Shown in pieces: positions 1 to 10,724 of a DNA stretch of 64,000 nucleotides. Numbering within the stretch: position 1 is the stretch's first letter; every line of letters starts with the position of its first letter. The stretch is taken from NCBI RefSeq assembly GCF_001625195.1, contig NC_054389.1, positions 9,110,520-9,174,519 on the forward strand, given 5' to 3'. The DNA is from Drechmeria coniospora. Lineage: Eukaryota; Ascomycota; Sordariomycetes; Hypocreales; Ophiocordycipitaceae. The position numbers and the translations under genes are program-made. The notes beneath the pieces are model-generated. The model was not told the DNA's origin and did no database searches. It saw only the letters and a list, made by a program, of their open reading frames with translations.

Positions 1-3000
1 ACTTTCGCGCTTGCATTGGCATGTCACACCTGTACTTGGGGCAATCACCTTATTTGACGTACTTCCCACCCCGCATTCTCCTGCTCGTGTCTTTCCCGCA
101 TGTCGCAATCTCGTACGGGGCAAATCGTACAATTACGTATCGAGCATCCCTACAGGTACTTCTTCGTACATGTGCATTTATTGAACCCATCTTTGTACCT
201 GGTCGTTGTGCTGTTTCGTTTCGTCCTCGCCCCGAACCTAGCCAAGGACTTGAAAGTGAAAGCCATGTACGGAGTAATATTCCCTACTGTGCTACACTTG
301 CACTTGGGTCGGTCTTGCTCCAGCCATTGCAACCGGCCAGCCCTCTGTTGGTCTGCCTTCATCGCAGAGGGAAACCTACGAGGGATGCCAAGCGCTTCTC
401 CGCGACCGAGTACGACGCAGCACTTCCCTGCGCTTGCATTCTTGTTGTCCAGTATCGACCGGCCGGCTTCCCAAGGCTTGCCGTTGCGACCATCCCCATC
501 GGCCGAACAAGGGGCTGGACGGGGCTCGTATCTGTAGTGGTACGTTCCTGGACGATGCTGCACAGTACAGGGACTTCGAACGGTGGTGCGCGCCAATCGT
601 ATCACCCATTTTTCCCCAGGACCCTGACTTGGGCCATTTACTTTTCCTTCCGTCTTTACCGAGTTGGTAGATAAAGCTAAGGGTTGCTCACTGTGCGTTT
701 GGCAAACCGTGACCCTCCCCGCTCACCACTCCGGTTTCCTTGTCCCTTCTACGGGGCATAGTAGGAAATCCAAGTGCGTTCCAAAACCGCCTCGTGGGCC
801 GTCTCACCTCACTGCATCCTAGACTGCAGGAGCTCGCATGTCGTAGGGTCGCCACCCCAAAAGCGACCAAGGTTGGTATGGTACCTGTACCGTGTATCGG
901 TACTAGTGTACATGTACTGTACCGGTGTACGTACACGCAAGCTGTACTTGGAAGGGAGCACTCCCGTAGGTACCTGGTACCTATTGGTACCTCAGTCCGT
1001 CTCAACGCCATTTGGAGCAGATACAAGTAAGTACTTCAGTAATACCTCCTGGTTCCCGCACAGGCTTCGGCAAGGAACCTAGGTAAGTACTGTAGGTACC
1101 TAAGTAGGTACCTAACTAATATTAGTGCCTCACGGGTTTCTGTGGTGTGTTGACCGATTTGACTGATGTACTGTAGTTGTACTGTACCTACCTGGCCGTG
1201 TCGGCCGCCGTCATCTGCCTCGGATCGATCCACCACCTAGGTACCCAGGTACCTGCCTCAATCCCACCTCCTGCTAGCACAAGTAAGTACATGTACTTGT
1301 ACGAACGGAAGTGTCACTCCGTACTCCGAGCTAACCTACTGGGTACCGTCTAACCTACTAAGTAGGTACCGTGCGTGCTACCTTTGTCGTGCTGTTAATA
1401 GTGGTATTGACACCTTGGTACTCCGTACTTGCTTGTACCTTCCCGTGTGTCGCAGCAAGCTCCTACTGGGGACTACCTTTCTCGCACCCTAGAGGATGGT
1501 ACCGGTACGGAACGTCAAGTACCTCTCGTTGGTCCGTAACCTCGTCGCGGGTGCGCGCCACCTCCAAGGTACTCGTGCTTGTTGCTCGGCTTTGTACCCG
1601 TACTCCTGCGCATGTACATGCTAGTACAACGTCACTAGTACGGAGGTGTAGACACTTTGCTTCCACTGCATGCTCTTCTCTATTCGCAAGCCGCACCGCA
1701 CCTCACCTCACTTGCTCCTGCTGGGAAACGCCGCCAGTAGCCCAGACCAAGCACCCGCTCCCGCCACCCACCGCGAGAGCGAAGGAAGTCCTTGCTCAAA
1801 CACCTCCCTCACACCTCTCGTCCCAATCTCAGCCTGCCTGCCCCTCAGCTTGCCCTGCTTGCGAGTTGAGCCAGGGTCTCGTGCCGATCGTCGCCTGCTA
1901 CTCCGTACCGCCCGAGTATTATATCTCCCCCCCCCCGCTTTCCAACGTCGTCGTCCTGTCTCGTTGCCCCCAACGCGCTCGCGCTCCCAACCTCATTCTC
2001 ACTCTTCCGTTCCGACCATTCCTTCACCTCACCTCTTGTCGCGCCGCTCACCTATCGCTCTGCCAAGCCTTGTCTTGCCTTGCCTCCCCCACCCCCGTTC
2101 TCCCATCCCATCCCATCCCATCCCCAACCCGAAACTTGCAGGCTGCGAGCTCTGCCCGCTGTCTGCCGGCCTTGCCAGCGTCTGCCACTCGTTGTCGCAT
2201 TTCTCTGCTGAAACAGCTGGATTGCGACGGCGGGTGCTTGCGAGAGGGCATAGCCGGAACCGCTGACGCAATCCCACTTGGCCTTTCCCATTGTCTAAAC
2301 ATGGGAGCCGAGTAGCAGCACGCTCTCCATCGCAAGCAGCAATCGCCGCAAACCGCTCACCCGTCTCGCGGCCGCGTATGGGTGCACGCACCCCACGACC
2401 ACCTGTGGCCCTCCGTCATCTTCAATCGACACTTATTTCCTTTTTCCTTTTTGGGCCCTCTCTTTAGACGCACCGCTTTGGTTGACGGGGTAGACGTATT
2501 TTGTACCCTCCACCGCACGTACATAATCGCCTGACGACCGACCGATTGCGACCGAACCTCCTTTACTCTCGCCCCCCCCCTCCCCTTCTGGGGCCACTTT
2601 ATTACCATATTTCCCATAGACGGACACACCCGACACTCGCCGCCATCCAGCATCAATCCTCTCTCTGTCTCAAGCGATTAGACGTTGTACATCTGGACCT
2701 TTTCTGCTTGTTACGACCTAGAGCTTCTCTTACTTGATCCTGTCAGAACGATAGAAACTCCCTCGGTACGGTTCATTACTTGGTATGTCGAACTCTCCTC
2801 TCCTCCATCACCCGCAAACGTATCATCCATCGGCCACGCCTCCCTCGTCGATGGGCGCATCGAGGGTACGGACTATCGGTGGGCAGCTTGCTGCGGCGTC
2901 GCGTACGCCATCGGCCCTCGCAGGCTGACGATGCTTCGCGAATCGCTCGGGGAGGTCATGCACTGACAGCTCTCGTAGCACCTTCAAAACAACTCCATCG

Positions 3001-3177
3001 ACGTTATTTCTCGACCTCTGCCAAGTAATAGTCCTCGAATCAATTCTCGCCGTTGAATTTCCTCCAGTCCTGAGGTTTGCTGGAAATCGGCCATCCGGGC
3101 CTCCGCTCGATACCTGATACATTCCATAATCAATTTCTCTCGTGTATATTAATTCTCGGCCGGCGAGCACTTCGACC
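1..3177. other. Gene-free region: spacer plus promoter/leader of the PSP1 gene
   Basis: No reading frame here looks like a protein. Positions 1-1700 are typical spacer, with many GTAC words such as GGTACCTAGGTAC and TACTCCGTAC. From about 1680 to 3170 the plus strand becomes pyrimidine-rich (C/T runs, a short CCATC tandem near 2100-2120), which is usual for a fungal promoter and long 5' leader. Several short upstream ATGs occur, for example near 2784, where GTATGT could also be a donor of a leader intron. I cannot place the transcription start. Confidence 0.6.
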
Positions 3178-6021
3178 ATGAGCTCCGCCTCCCTCAAAAG
3201 CCGGTCCTCGAAGCTCGGCCTGAGCTCGGCTGCCCCGTCGGGTGGCCAGAGTCTGCTCCTTGAAAAGGTCAACGCACGAACATCGACGCCCGACTCCGAG
3301 GCCTTGGCAAGCTCCGACGACGAGGCCGAAACTCGGCCTGATAATTCTCAAACATCCTTCATCTCACACCCTCATAAACCCGTTCGCCGCTCGTCGTGGC
3401 TGAACGACACGTCGCAGCCACTTGCCCGCCCCCGCAAGGGCTCGTTCGCAAGCAGCTCCTTGTCTCCAACAGGTTCTCACCCCGGTACCCCATCCGCCGA
3501 GGTCGCGAGCGGACCATGGGGGTCTCACTCCGCCTCGTCTGTGACGAACCGCACCTCCGGTCCGTCTACGTTCGCCTGGGGGACCGGCATTTGGAACGAC
3601 CGCAAGGATGTCCACTCGAGGTTCGGCGAAGTTCTCCCGTCACCTGCCTCCGCTCTTTCATCCGGGGACTGCGGCAACGCCGTCGTTGGACCCGACGGCA
3701 CCTTCGCCCAGGCGTCAGCACCGTCTCGTGAGCCTGGCATGAACCCACAAATACCGTTTGCCATTCCACTCCACCCGACCCCCAAGACGTACCGCTCCCA
3801 GTCGTACTCGGTTGGGCAGCTGGACCCGGAGAATGCCCCTCCAAGCACGATGAGCTCGTCGGCCATCCTCGGCCGAGCTCGACATCCTGGCCTGCAGCAT
3901 CGACCCTCGCGGCCGAGCATGCTCAGCGAAATGTCCAACGATGGTTCCATGCTCGGCAACGTCAAAGAAGTCGACGACGACGACGACGAGAGCGCAACGG
4001 ACTCGCTCCGGGGCTCGTTCCATCAAATGTCCGACTCGAAGACTATCGAGTTCCTCACACGCGAGAACGCCATGCTCCGCCAGCAGCAGCAAGCCCAGCA
4101 GCAAGCCCAGCAGCAAGCCCAGCAGCAAGCTCAGCAGCAAGCTCAGCAGCAAGCTCAGCAGCAAGCTCAGCAGCAAGCCCAGCAGCAGTACAACGCCCGG
4201 CTGCGGCCACGAGCTTCCACCGGGGCGACCTATCTCGGCAACGGCTACTCCCTGCAAGAAACAGTTCCCGAGGAGTCTGATTATGCCGTTGATGAGCTTG
4301 ACGAGGCGAACGAGTTCGGCGATGCGTACGCGAGACGCTCCGCGGGTCGTCGAATGAGCGAATACGGCGGCAGCACCTATCGAGCACCTCTCGATCGCAA
4401 AGTGGACAACATGAACCTAAAGAAAGCGTTATGGTCCAGCACGCCTGCTTACTTTGCCGGCGACATATCTCAGAGCAGACGTCACTCGTTTGCGAATATG
4501 CCCACACGTCAAGGCTCCATCAGCTCCGTCGCCGACAGTGCCTCGGTGCTCGATGCGAATTTCCAAGATGGCCAGTCGTCACCAGCAATTTCGGGCGGCT
4601 TTTCGGATGGCCAGGCCTTCTCCACCTCTTCCAATCGTGAGTCTTCTTCTTTCTCGTCGCGATTACCGCGTGAATCTAATGCCACTTTAGCGTCGGCCAT
4701 GTACTCTGCCGGGTCACATTCGATGCAGCAAGCCTTTGGTAGCCCGTACGCCGCAGCCTCGTTCGGCCTTCAGAACCAGTTCCAGAACAGGCCCCCATCT
4801 CCCCATCGCGGTATTTACGGCATGGCCCAGCCGCGCCTCAATCAACTCCTCCATGTCGTTCTCTTCAAGTGCGCCAGGGCCGACGTCTTCTACATCCAGG
4901 AGGGCACTGGCTTGGCTGTCAAGCCCGGCGACCTTGTCATCGTCGAAGCCGACCGCGGCACCGATCTTGGCACCGTGGCCAAGGAAAACGTCGACTGGCA
5001 AACGGCCAAAGACTTGAAAGAGCATTACGCGGAAGAACATTACAAATGGCTCATGATGTACTCGCAGGGCGCCGCTGCAGCGCAGGAGGGGTCCGCCGGT
5101 GCCGGCCTCATGGCTTCATCTGGTGGACTTCAACAAAGCGCCATCGGCGGAATGGGTCCATCCAACCAGCATCACATGCAAGAACCGAATACCGCAGAGC
5201 TTCGCCCGAAGCTCATCAAACGGCTCGCCCAGAACCACGAGGTTCATGCGTTGCGCGACAAGGAGGGCCAGGAGGCCAAGGCAAAGCGCGTCTGCATGCA
5301 AAAGGTCAAAGAGCACGGTTTGAACATGGAGATTCTCGATGCCGAATTTCAAATGTGCGCCCCAGCCTGCCCCTTTCAGTTTCGGCTCTTCCCAAATGCG
5401 CTAACATCTTGCAGGGACTGGAAGAAGCTCACGTTCTACTATTTTGCCGACTCTTACATCAACTTCAACTCCCTTGTCACCGATCTCTTCAAGATCTACA
5501 AGACGAGGATCTGGATGTCGGCGATCAACCCTGCTTCGTTTGCCAGCCCAACGTTGGGCATCCAAGCCCCCAGCGGCATTGGTCCTGGCGCCGTCGGTGT
5601 GGGGCGGACTTCAAGCAGTGGAGAGCGCCGCCAGAGCCAACAATCTCAGGAGCAGCAGCAGCCATCAACGTTTACCCAGCCATCACAGCCCACACGAGCG
5701 TTCCGGCCGGCCTTCAAGCAATCCTCGGGGAGCGACAGACAATTCCCGGGATATCCGGCGTCGAACTATGCATACGGGGCAGGTGGTGCGTTCGGGAACA
5801 GTCGAGGCAACGCAGGCTACACTCCTAGCCTCTCTCCGGGTCTCGACGGACTTTCCAGTGCTGGATACCAACAGCTAGGCGAATTTCAGTCGATGCGTCA
5901 CCGCTTCCCTGGCTCGCAGACAGTGCCCAGCCCTGGACCCATTGGTCAAGGTGTATCGCCGATGACCTCGCAGAATGACTGGACCACTTCATTCCATGGT
6001 CTCTCCCTGAACACCCAATAA
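3178..6021 (+). CDS. PSP1 C-terminal-domain protein
   Basis: Predicted 909-aa protein. ATG 3178 (context CGACCATGAG) is chosen; a longer frame upstream has only a GTG at 3142. Two in-frame introns: 4637-4690 (GTGAGT, CTAAT, TTTAG; 54 nt) and 5355-5414 (GTGCGC, GCTAAC, TTGCAG; 60 nt). Removing the second restores the conserved join DAEFQM-DWKKLTFYYFAD. The N-terminal half is Ser/Pro-rich and low in complexity, with an acidic DDDDD stretch and a (QQQA)n tract at about residues 302-338. The PSP1 domain spans about 538-746 (LLHVVLFKCARADVF, then KKLTFYYFADSYINF). The domain is shared with yeast Psp1 and bacterial RicT/YaaT-like proteins; the yeast gene was found as a suppressor of DNA polymerase alpha mutations, and its molecular role is poorly defined. 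The C-terminal tail is Gln/Ser/Gly-rich. Family is secure; function is not. Confidence 0.9.
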   Translation: MSSASLKSRSSKLGLSSAAPSGGQSLLLEKVNARTSTPDSEALASSDDEAETRPDNSQTSFISHPHKPVRRSSWLNDTSQPLARPRKGSFASSSLSPTGSHPGTPSAEVASGPWGSHSASSVTNRTSGPSTFAWGTGIWNDRKDVHSRFGEVLPSPASALSSGDCGNAVVGPDGTFAQASAPSREPGMNPQIPFAIPLHPTPKTYRSQSYSVGQLDPENAPPSTMSSSAILGRARHPGLQHRPSRPSMLSEMSNDGSMLGNVKEVDDDDDESATDSLRGSFHQMSDSKTIEFLTRENAMLRQQQQAQQQAQQQAQQQAQQQAQQQAQQQAQQQAQQQYNARLRPRASTGATYLGNGYSLQETVPEESDYAVDELDEANEFGDAYARRSAGRRMSEYGGSTYRAPLDRKVDNMNLKKALWSSTPAYFAGDISQSRRHSFANMPTRQGSISSVADSASVLDANFQDGQSSPAISGGFSDGQAFSTSSNRESSSFSSRLPRESNATLASAMYSAGSHSMQQAFGSPYAAASFGLQNQFQNRPPSPHRGIYGMAQPRLNQLLHVVLFKCARADVFYIQEGTGLAVKPGDLVIVEADRGTDLGTVAKENVDWQTAKDLKEHYAEEHYKWLMMYSQGAAAAQEGSAGAGLMASSGGLQQSAIGGMGPSNQHHMQEPNTAELRPKLIKRLAQNHEVHALRDKEGQEAKAKRVCMQKVKEHGLNMEILDAEFQMCAPACPFQFRLFPNALTSCRDWKKLTFYYFADSYINFNSLVTDLFKIYKTRIWMSAINPASFASPTLGIQAPSGIGPGAVGVGRTSSSGERRQSQQSQEQQQPSTFTQPSQPTRAFRPAFKQSSGSDRQFPGYPASNYAYGAGGAFGNSRGNAGYTPSLSPGLDGLSSAGYQQLGEFQSMRHRFPGSQTVPSPGPIGQGVSPMTSQNDWTTSFHGLSLNTQ
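4081..4190 (+). repeat. In-frame 12-nt CAG/GCY minisatellite encoding (QQQA)n
   Basis: Roughly eight copies of a 12-nt unit (CAGCAAGCYCAG) lie inside the PSP1 gene and encode alternating QQQA. Units differ only by C/T at the Ala codon third position (GCC versus GCT), consistent with recent slippage or unequal exchange. The opposite strand reads as a Leu-rich frame, which is an artefact of the repeat. Confidence 0.9.
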
Positions 6022-8259
6022 CTGGAACTTGCCGGATAGGCTCATCAATCAGAATGGGCAGACACCCGTCCGGGATTTCCATCACTTCCAATTCCATCAC
6101 CGACTGCGCTATCATCAAGCGTACTTGGCAATGCCATGACTAGGAACCTCAAGTATAGCACTGTTTTCTTACTTCACGTGGCGTCAAATGAGGATAATTG
6201 CTTCTCTTCTTTCTTTTTTCTTACGCTGTGCCGAGTAGACCTCCAGAGAAGCCACTCCATCCCAGTATACGCTCGTTCAGTCGTCGAGATACACCTGCCA
6301 TTTTGTTTGGTTCACGATTCTACCGCATTAACGACCGCCACGTCGGGCACTGACTTGATTGCCAGCTTGAGACAGCATGAGGGAATTTGGGGGAGAGGCG
6401 ACTGTTGTGCTTTTTTTCCCTTGATGAGCGTGGGATATAGACTGAGGACTGAGGAATCAACACGCGGCTGTAACTAATACACAAACAAAATGGGAGACAG
6501 CTTGGGTATGGCTCAAGTCATGTATTGAAAATTTCTACCTTTTTTTCGAATACTCGATATTATCTTCTGCTTCCTCGCGCTTCCCGGGTTCCTTTGCGAG
6601 GCTGGTCGGCGTGATGATCCAAGACGTGTTCCACCAATCTCGCTGCCTCCCCCCACGATCAAGAAGGCCATCTTCGGATGGATGAGCGACCTTCGTTAGA
6701 TGAAGTGGCTCAGAAACGCAGATACTGTGGGCTGCTCTTTCATTGCTGCAGTTGTGCTGCTAGTACTGCAAGCTGAGCTCCGTTGATTCGCGTGATGTCA
6801 CCTGATATCGATACGGAAGGCTGACGAGGAATTTCTTCACGTTGGTGCCGAAACTGGTTTTATATATACGAGAACGGGGAAGCGCCCTCGAGACATTGAC
6901 GGCCTCCTTTCGCAGTACGAGACTTTGCACAAGGCGCCAACCGGCATCAAGAAGCCCGGCCAGCTGCAACAGGACGAGGGCTCCAATGAACATATTGCTC
7001 TGAGCAAGACAAACCAGGAGCTCGCAGTTCATTCTCCCAACAAAATTTGCCTCCGCCTTTGCGGCAAAGCTGGCTTTCAAGGCAGCGGGGAATGGGAATG
7101 ACCTGGAAGCATCTGCTTCCTGTCTGCTGACTAAAGTGCACTCAATGAGGGCAGGGAACAATACTTGGACTTCTGCTTAATAATTACTAAATTTTATGTC
7201 TGGAGTGGTAACAATGCACCCATGGGGAGGAGAAGATGACGGTGAAAGCTATTCTGATTGTCCGTACTCCGTACTGTACGGATAACTCGTGCAAGCATAT
7301 GGACTTCAAAGGTCCCATATTGCTCAACAAAAATATTTTCTGATCTACAAGTACTCCGTACTGTACTTATATCCGTACTGTACTTGAACTTAAGTAAGTA
7401 ATATTACTTACTTGTGCATGACAAATTCTCATTAACTATTTAATAGTATTATTGTTACCGATTCGGACTATTTGGCATATTGTTACAATTAAAACTACGT
7501 ACAAGTAAGGAACGTTAAATGCATAGCACGGAGCATCGCGGTTCATGTACAAGTACAGTACTTATACGGAGTACTTCCGCAGTAAAAGTAAGAAATACTT
7601 GGTAATAATAGTACAGTAAGGCTATCGCTGCACTTACTCGCAAGTACTTGTAAGTTAGGTGGGCATGTACGGAGTAAGGACTTACTTACGGATACAGTAG
7701 AGTAATCATAGGTACAGTACTCCGTACAGTAGGTGGATGGACAGCTACTTAAGTACGTACTTACTTACAGTGCAGTACTTAAGTACGGAGTACGGTAGGT
7801 GTTATTAAGTAATAATGATAATTAAGGAAGTACTGTAAGTAATTACTCCGTATAGTTAACTACAGTAAGTAAGTATTAATTATACCGCACGTTGTGCGGA
7901 GTGCTCGTCGGCAAAAAAAAAAAAATACGTACCGTATTTAATAGAGGGCAAACTCGGTGAGCGGGATATCCACCATGTTGATTTAGCCAATGATAGCCCT
8001 GCACCTCAGTCGTGCTGGGGGAGATTCCTTGCGCTAACGCCAAACCAGGGCTAGCCGGTCGCTTAACCCACAAACTGCTCGCAATTTTCAACATCGCCAG
8101 GATTTTGCAGGACCTCGAAGATTTGACAACTCCCTCGTCCCTCCACTACTAACCACTGGCAGGTTTAACACTCACAATTCGGTTCGTCTCTTCCCCCTCC
8201 AAGCTGTAGATGTCGAACCGTTGTCGTACTAACTTTCTCGCCTGCCTGCGATAGCCAAG
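6022..8259. other. Gene-free region with an eroded coding-like fragment and AT-rich spacer
   Basis: Contains the PSP1 3' flank, the fragment at 6796-7101 (listed separately), then at about 7180-7910 an AT-rich stretch dense in GTACTTAC, TACTCCGTAC and GTACGGAGTA words with an A12-13 run near 7913. From about 7950 the sequence becomes the eL15 promoter and leader; a CCAAT pentamer lies at 7987-7991. No complete gene is seen. Confidence 0.6.
6796..7101 (+). pseudogene. Possible gene relic: open, codon-like frame without a start
   Basis: A plus-strand frame is open for 101 codons between TGA 6793-6795 and TGA 7099-7101 and has no ATG. Its codons look protein-like (many GAC/GAG/GCC/AAG triplets), and the translation is hydrophilic and balanced, for example DEEFLHVGAETGFIYT and DIDGLLSQYETLHKA. 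I do not recognise the family. The opposite strand also has a long open frame (6760-7161) that starts only with TTG and is less convincing. It may be a decayed gene, an exon of an unrecognised spliced gene, or chance. Confidence 0.25.
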
Positions 8260-9216
8260 ATGGGTGCCCTCAAGTATGTCGAGGAACTTCAGAAGAAGAA
8301 GCAGTCTGATTTGATGCGCTTCCTCCTCCGAGTGCGCTGCTGGGAGGTACGATAAACCCAACCGACTTTCAACCCGCAACCGTGATAGAGCGAACTGCCC
8401 CAGAAAGACTCTTGTCGAAGCCCGATTTATTCTGCTCGCCCCATTTCGACGACGATGATAACACTATCTCGATTGGATGGGCGAGATTAACAGGAAATGA
8501 CGGCAGCAAGATCTGGCAAGGCAGCCAGCCGGCCCTCATCTGTGCTATGCTATACACTCGTTGAACATTTGCTGAGAGTGTCTATAGTTCCGTCAGTTGA
8601 ACGTCATCCACCGCGCTTCCCGCCCGTCGCGCCCTGACAAGGCCCGCCGCCTTGGATACAAGGCCAAGCAGGGCTATGTCGTCTACCGCGTGCGTGTCCG
8701 CCGCGGTGGCCGCAAGCGCCCTGTCCCCAAGGGTGCCACGTACGGTACGTTTGATACGAATCTCCGCACCTTGGAGCGCGATATTCTCTTGAAACTCGGA
8801 ATGGAAGAGCCCTTGGAATCTCGCCCGCTGACTCGGCTCGACTTGTAGGCAAGCCCACCAACCAGGGTGTGAACCAGCTCAAGTACCAGCGCTCTCTCAA
8901 GGCTACCGCTGAGGAGCGTGTCGGTCGCCGCTGCGCCAACTTGCGCGTACTCAACTCGTACTGGGTCAACCAGGACTCCACGTACAAATACTACGAGGTC
9001 ATCCTCGTCGACCCCCAGCACAAGGCCATCCGTATCGATCCCCGCATCAACTGGATCGTCAACCCTGTCCACAAGCACCGCGAGGCTCGTGGTCTCACCG
9101 CCACCGGCAAGAAGTCCCGCGGCCTCAACAAGGGCCACCGCTACAACAAGACCCAGGCCGGCCGCAGAAAGACGTGGAAGCGACACAACACCCTGTCCCT
9201 GTGGCGATACCGATAA
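8260..9216 (+). CDS. RPL15: 60S ribosomal protein eL15 (L15)
   Basis: Structural protein of the large cytosolic ribosomal subunit. Three exons: 8260-8346, 8588-8744 and 8849-9216, giving 203 aa, the normal length. Introns are 241 nt (GTACGA...TATAG) and 104 nt (GTACGT...TTGTAG). The first exon encodes [15 protein letters not shown]; the second carries [14 protein letters not shown] and [15 protein letters not shown]; the third ends [14 protein letters not shown], all diagnostic of the family and strongly basic. The ATG sits in AAGATGGGT. A pyrimidine-rich leader precedes it, with TACTAAC and GATAG just before the ATG, so a leader intron is possible. Downstream it converges with the Puf gene. 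Confidence 0.97.
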
Positions 9217-10724
9217 ATGTTTCGCCTCCTGGGACAGCGGGATTGTGCCTGTCGGGTTTTTGTCACTCCATCGTTTCCTGGTGCGGCAGATCCGCTGGTT
9301 CGGCCATTGCGCATGTGCTTGGGCTTAGCGTGGCATGGGATGGGGGGAAATGGGTTGGAATTCTTTTCTAATTCTACAACACAAATGAAATGGAATTTGG
9401 TTTCCGTAGCAAATGATGACAATCTACGGTGCTCTGGGAGTTTTTCTGCCCTTTTGCATGGTTTCAACTAGGTTTTTATCATATTGTGCATGGTGCTGGC
9501 GGTAATTCGCATACGGGCAAGACCCTACTACCGTCGTTTCCCAAGCAAAACTCATCGCACACGAGGAATACTCAGCGTCATTTGCGTTTCCTTCGTCAAT
9601 TTGCCGCAGTAATATGGATTGTGGAAGCTTCCTTGCAATACAGTACAAGCATAATGAATATTCAAATAGTACTAATCTCGGCATTGAAGCCGTTCTCGGT
9701 GCGAGTTGTAAGCGCATACTGATACAAAGTCTTACACTTCGAATGCGCACGGAACTGTCTGAGCGAAGCATCATCCGCAACGTCATACCAGAAGAGCACG
9801 GAACGGCTTCGCATGAAGCAAGATGAATTTGTCTTTTTGTTCGCGTCAACTCATACAAATGCCATGCAGAACCAAACCTCGGCAGCGTCTAACTTCAGCC
9901 TGCACGCATCTCTCCCAAGATCCCCATGATCTTACCAACCCACCAAGCTTCACCCCGGCCTGTCTTCCCATGCCTGATTCTGCATGCCGTGCGTCATGGC
10001 GTGGCCAGCGGATATGGTGGCGACGCCCTCGTGTTAAAGGGAAAAACCAGTAGATCCCGCAATAGCAACTTGACTGTTCCGAATCCCGGCAAAGCTCGCG
10101 CCTTATCCGGATGAAGGAAGGAAATGCATGACTCATAGGCCGTAAAGAAAGTAAGGGTCCTTTGCCTCAACATTGAATCCAAGGCATCGTGATAGTCATG
10201 CTTTCGAGTCATGAAACCTCTCCGCCCAGTCCAGTATACGTAAATGCAAGTCAAACTTCAAATGTCGCAAGCCACATCGCAAAAAACAAAGCGAACGAAA
10301 CAACAAAAAGGAAGAGAAGGAGATGGAGACTTCCATCTATGCCGCTAAGATATCGTGACGATCCTCGTACACATGCGGGATGCGGGACGCTCATCTGCCT
10401 GCCCTGACCACAAGTGGTCAAGGAACTGGCGGAGTGTCTTGTTTTCGACTCTCTTGGTATTGTACACACATCGCACCCAGATCGTGTTGGTCGCGTGGAA
10501 GATGTCCGGGCGTCTAACCAACTCGTGTTCTCGGGGTTTGATCGGTTGGTCTTATCGTGCAACAGCTAAAAGCACGGTGCAAGGAAAAGGTCGTCAGTCG
10601 TGGAAGTCTCGTAGCCATTCTGAATGAGATAGAGCCACGCAGGGACAAGCGAGAAATTTTGGGAACAGCGCTGCCCGGCCATGCCGTGCTCTAGGCAGCA
10701 GTACACTTTTGGAGGTAATATATG
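9217..10724. other. Convergent intergenic region between eL15 and the Puf gene
   Basis: This holds the 3' flanks of two convergent genes. Only short frames are present, without family features or splice logic. I see no tRNA-like fold and few of the GTAC-rich words that fill other spacers. Confidence 0.6.

Noticed and set aside
1371..2315. 314-aa frame in the leader region of the PSP1 gene
   Set aside because: Starts with a non-ATG codon, low complexity, lies in pyrimidine-rich promoter-like sequence.
8347..8587. Possible intron-encoded C/D snoRNA in the first eL15 intron
   Set aside because: A CTGA is present near the 3' end, but only imperfect C-box matches (GATGATA, GTGATAG) and no closing stem.
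10251..10562. 103-aa minus frame with a hydrophobic C-terminus between eL15 and Puf
   Set aside because: The hydrophobic end is made by an A-rich plus-strand run; nothing else supports a gene.
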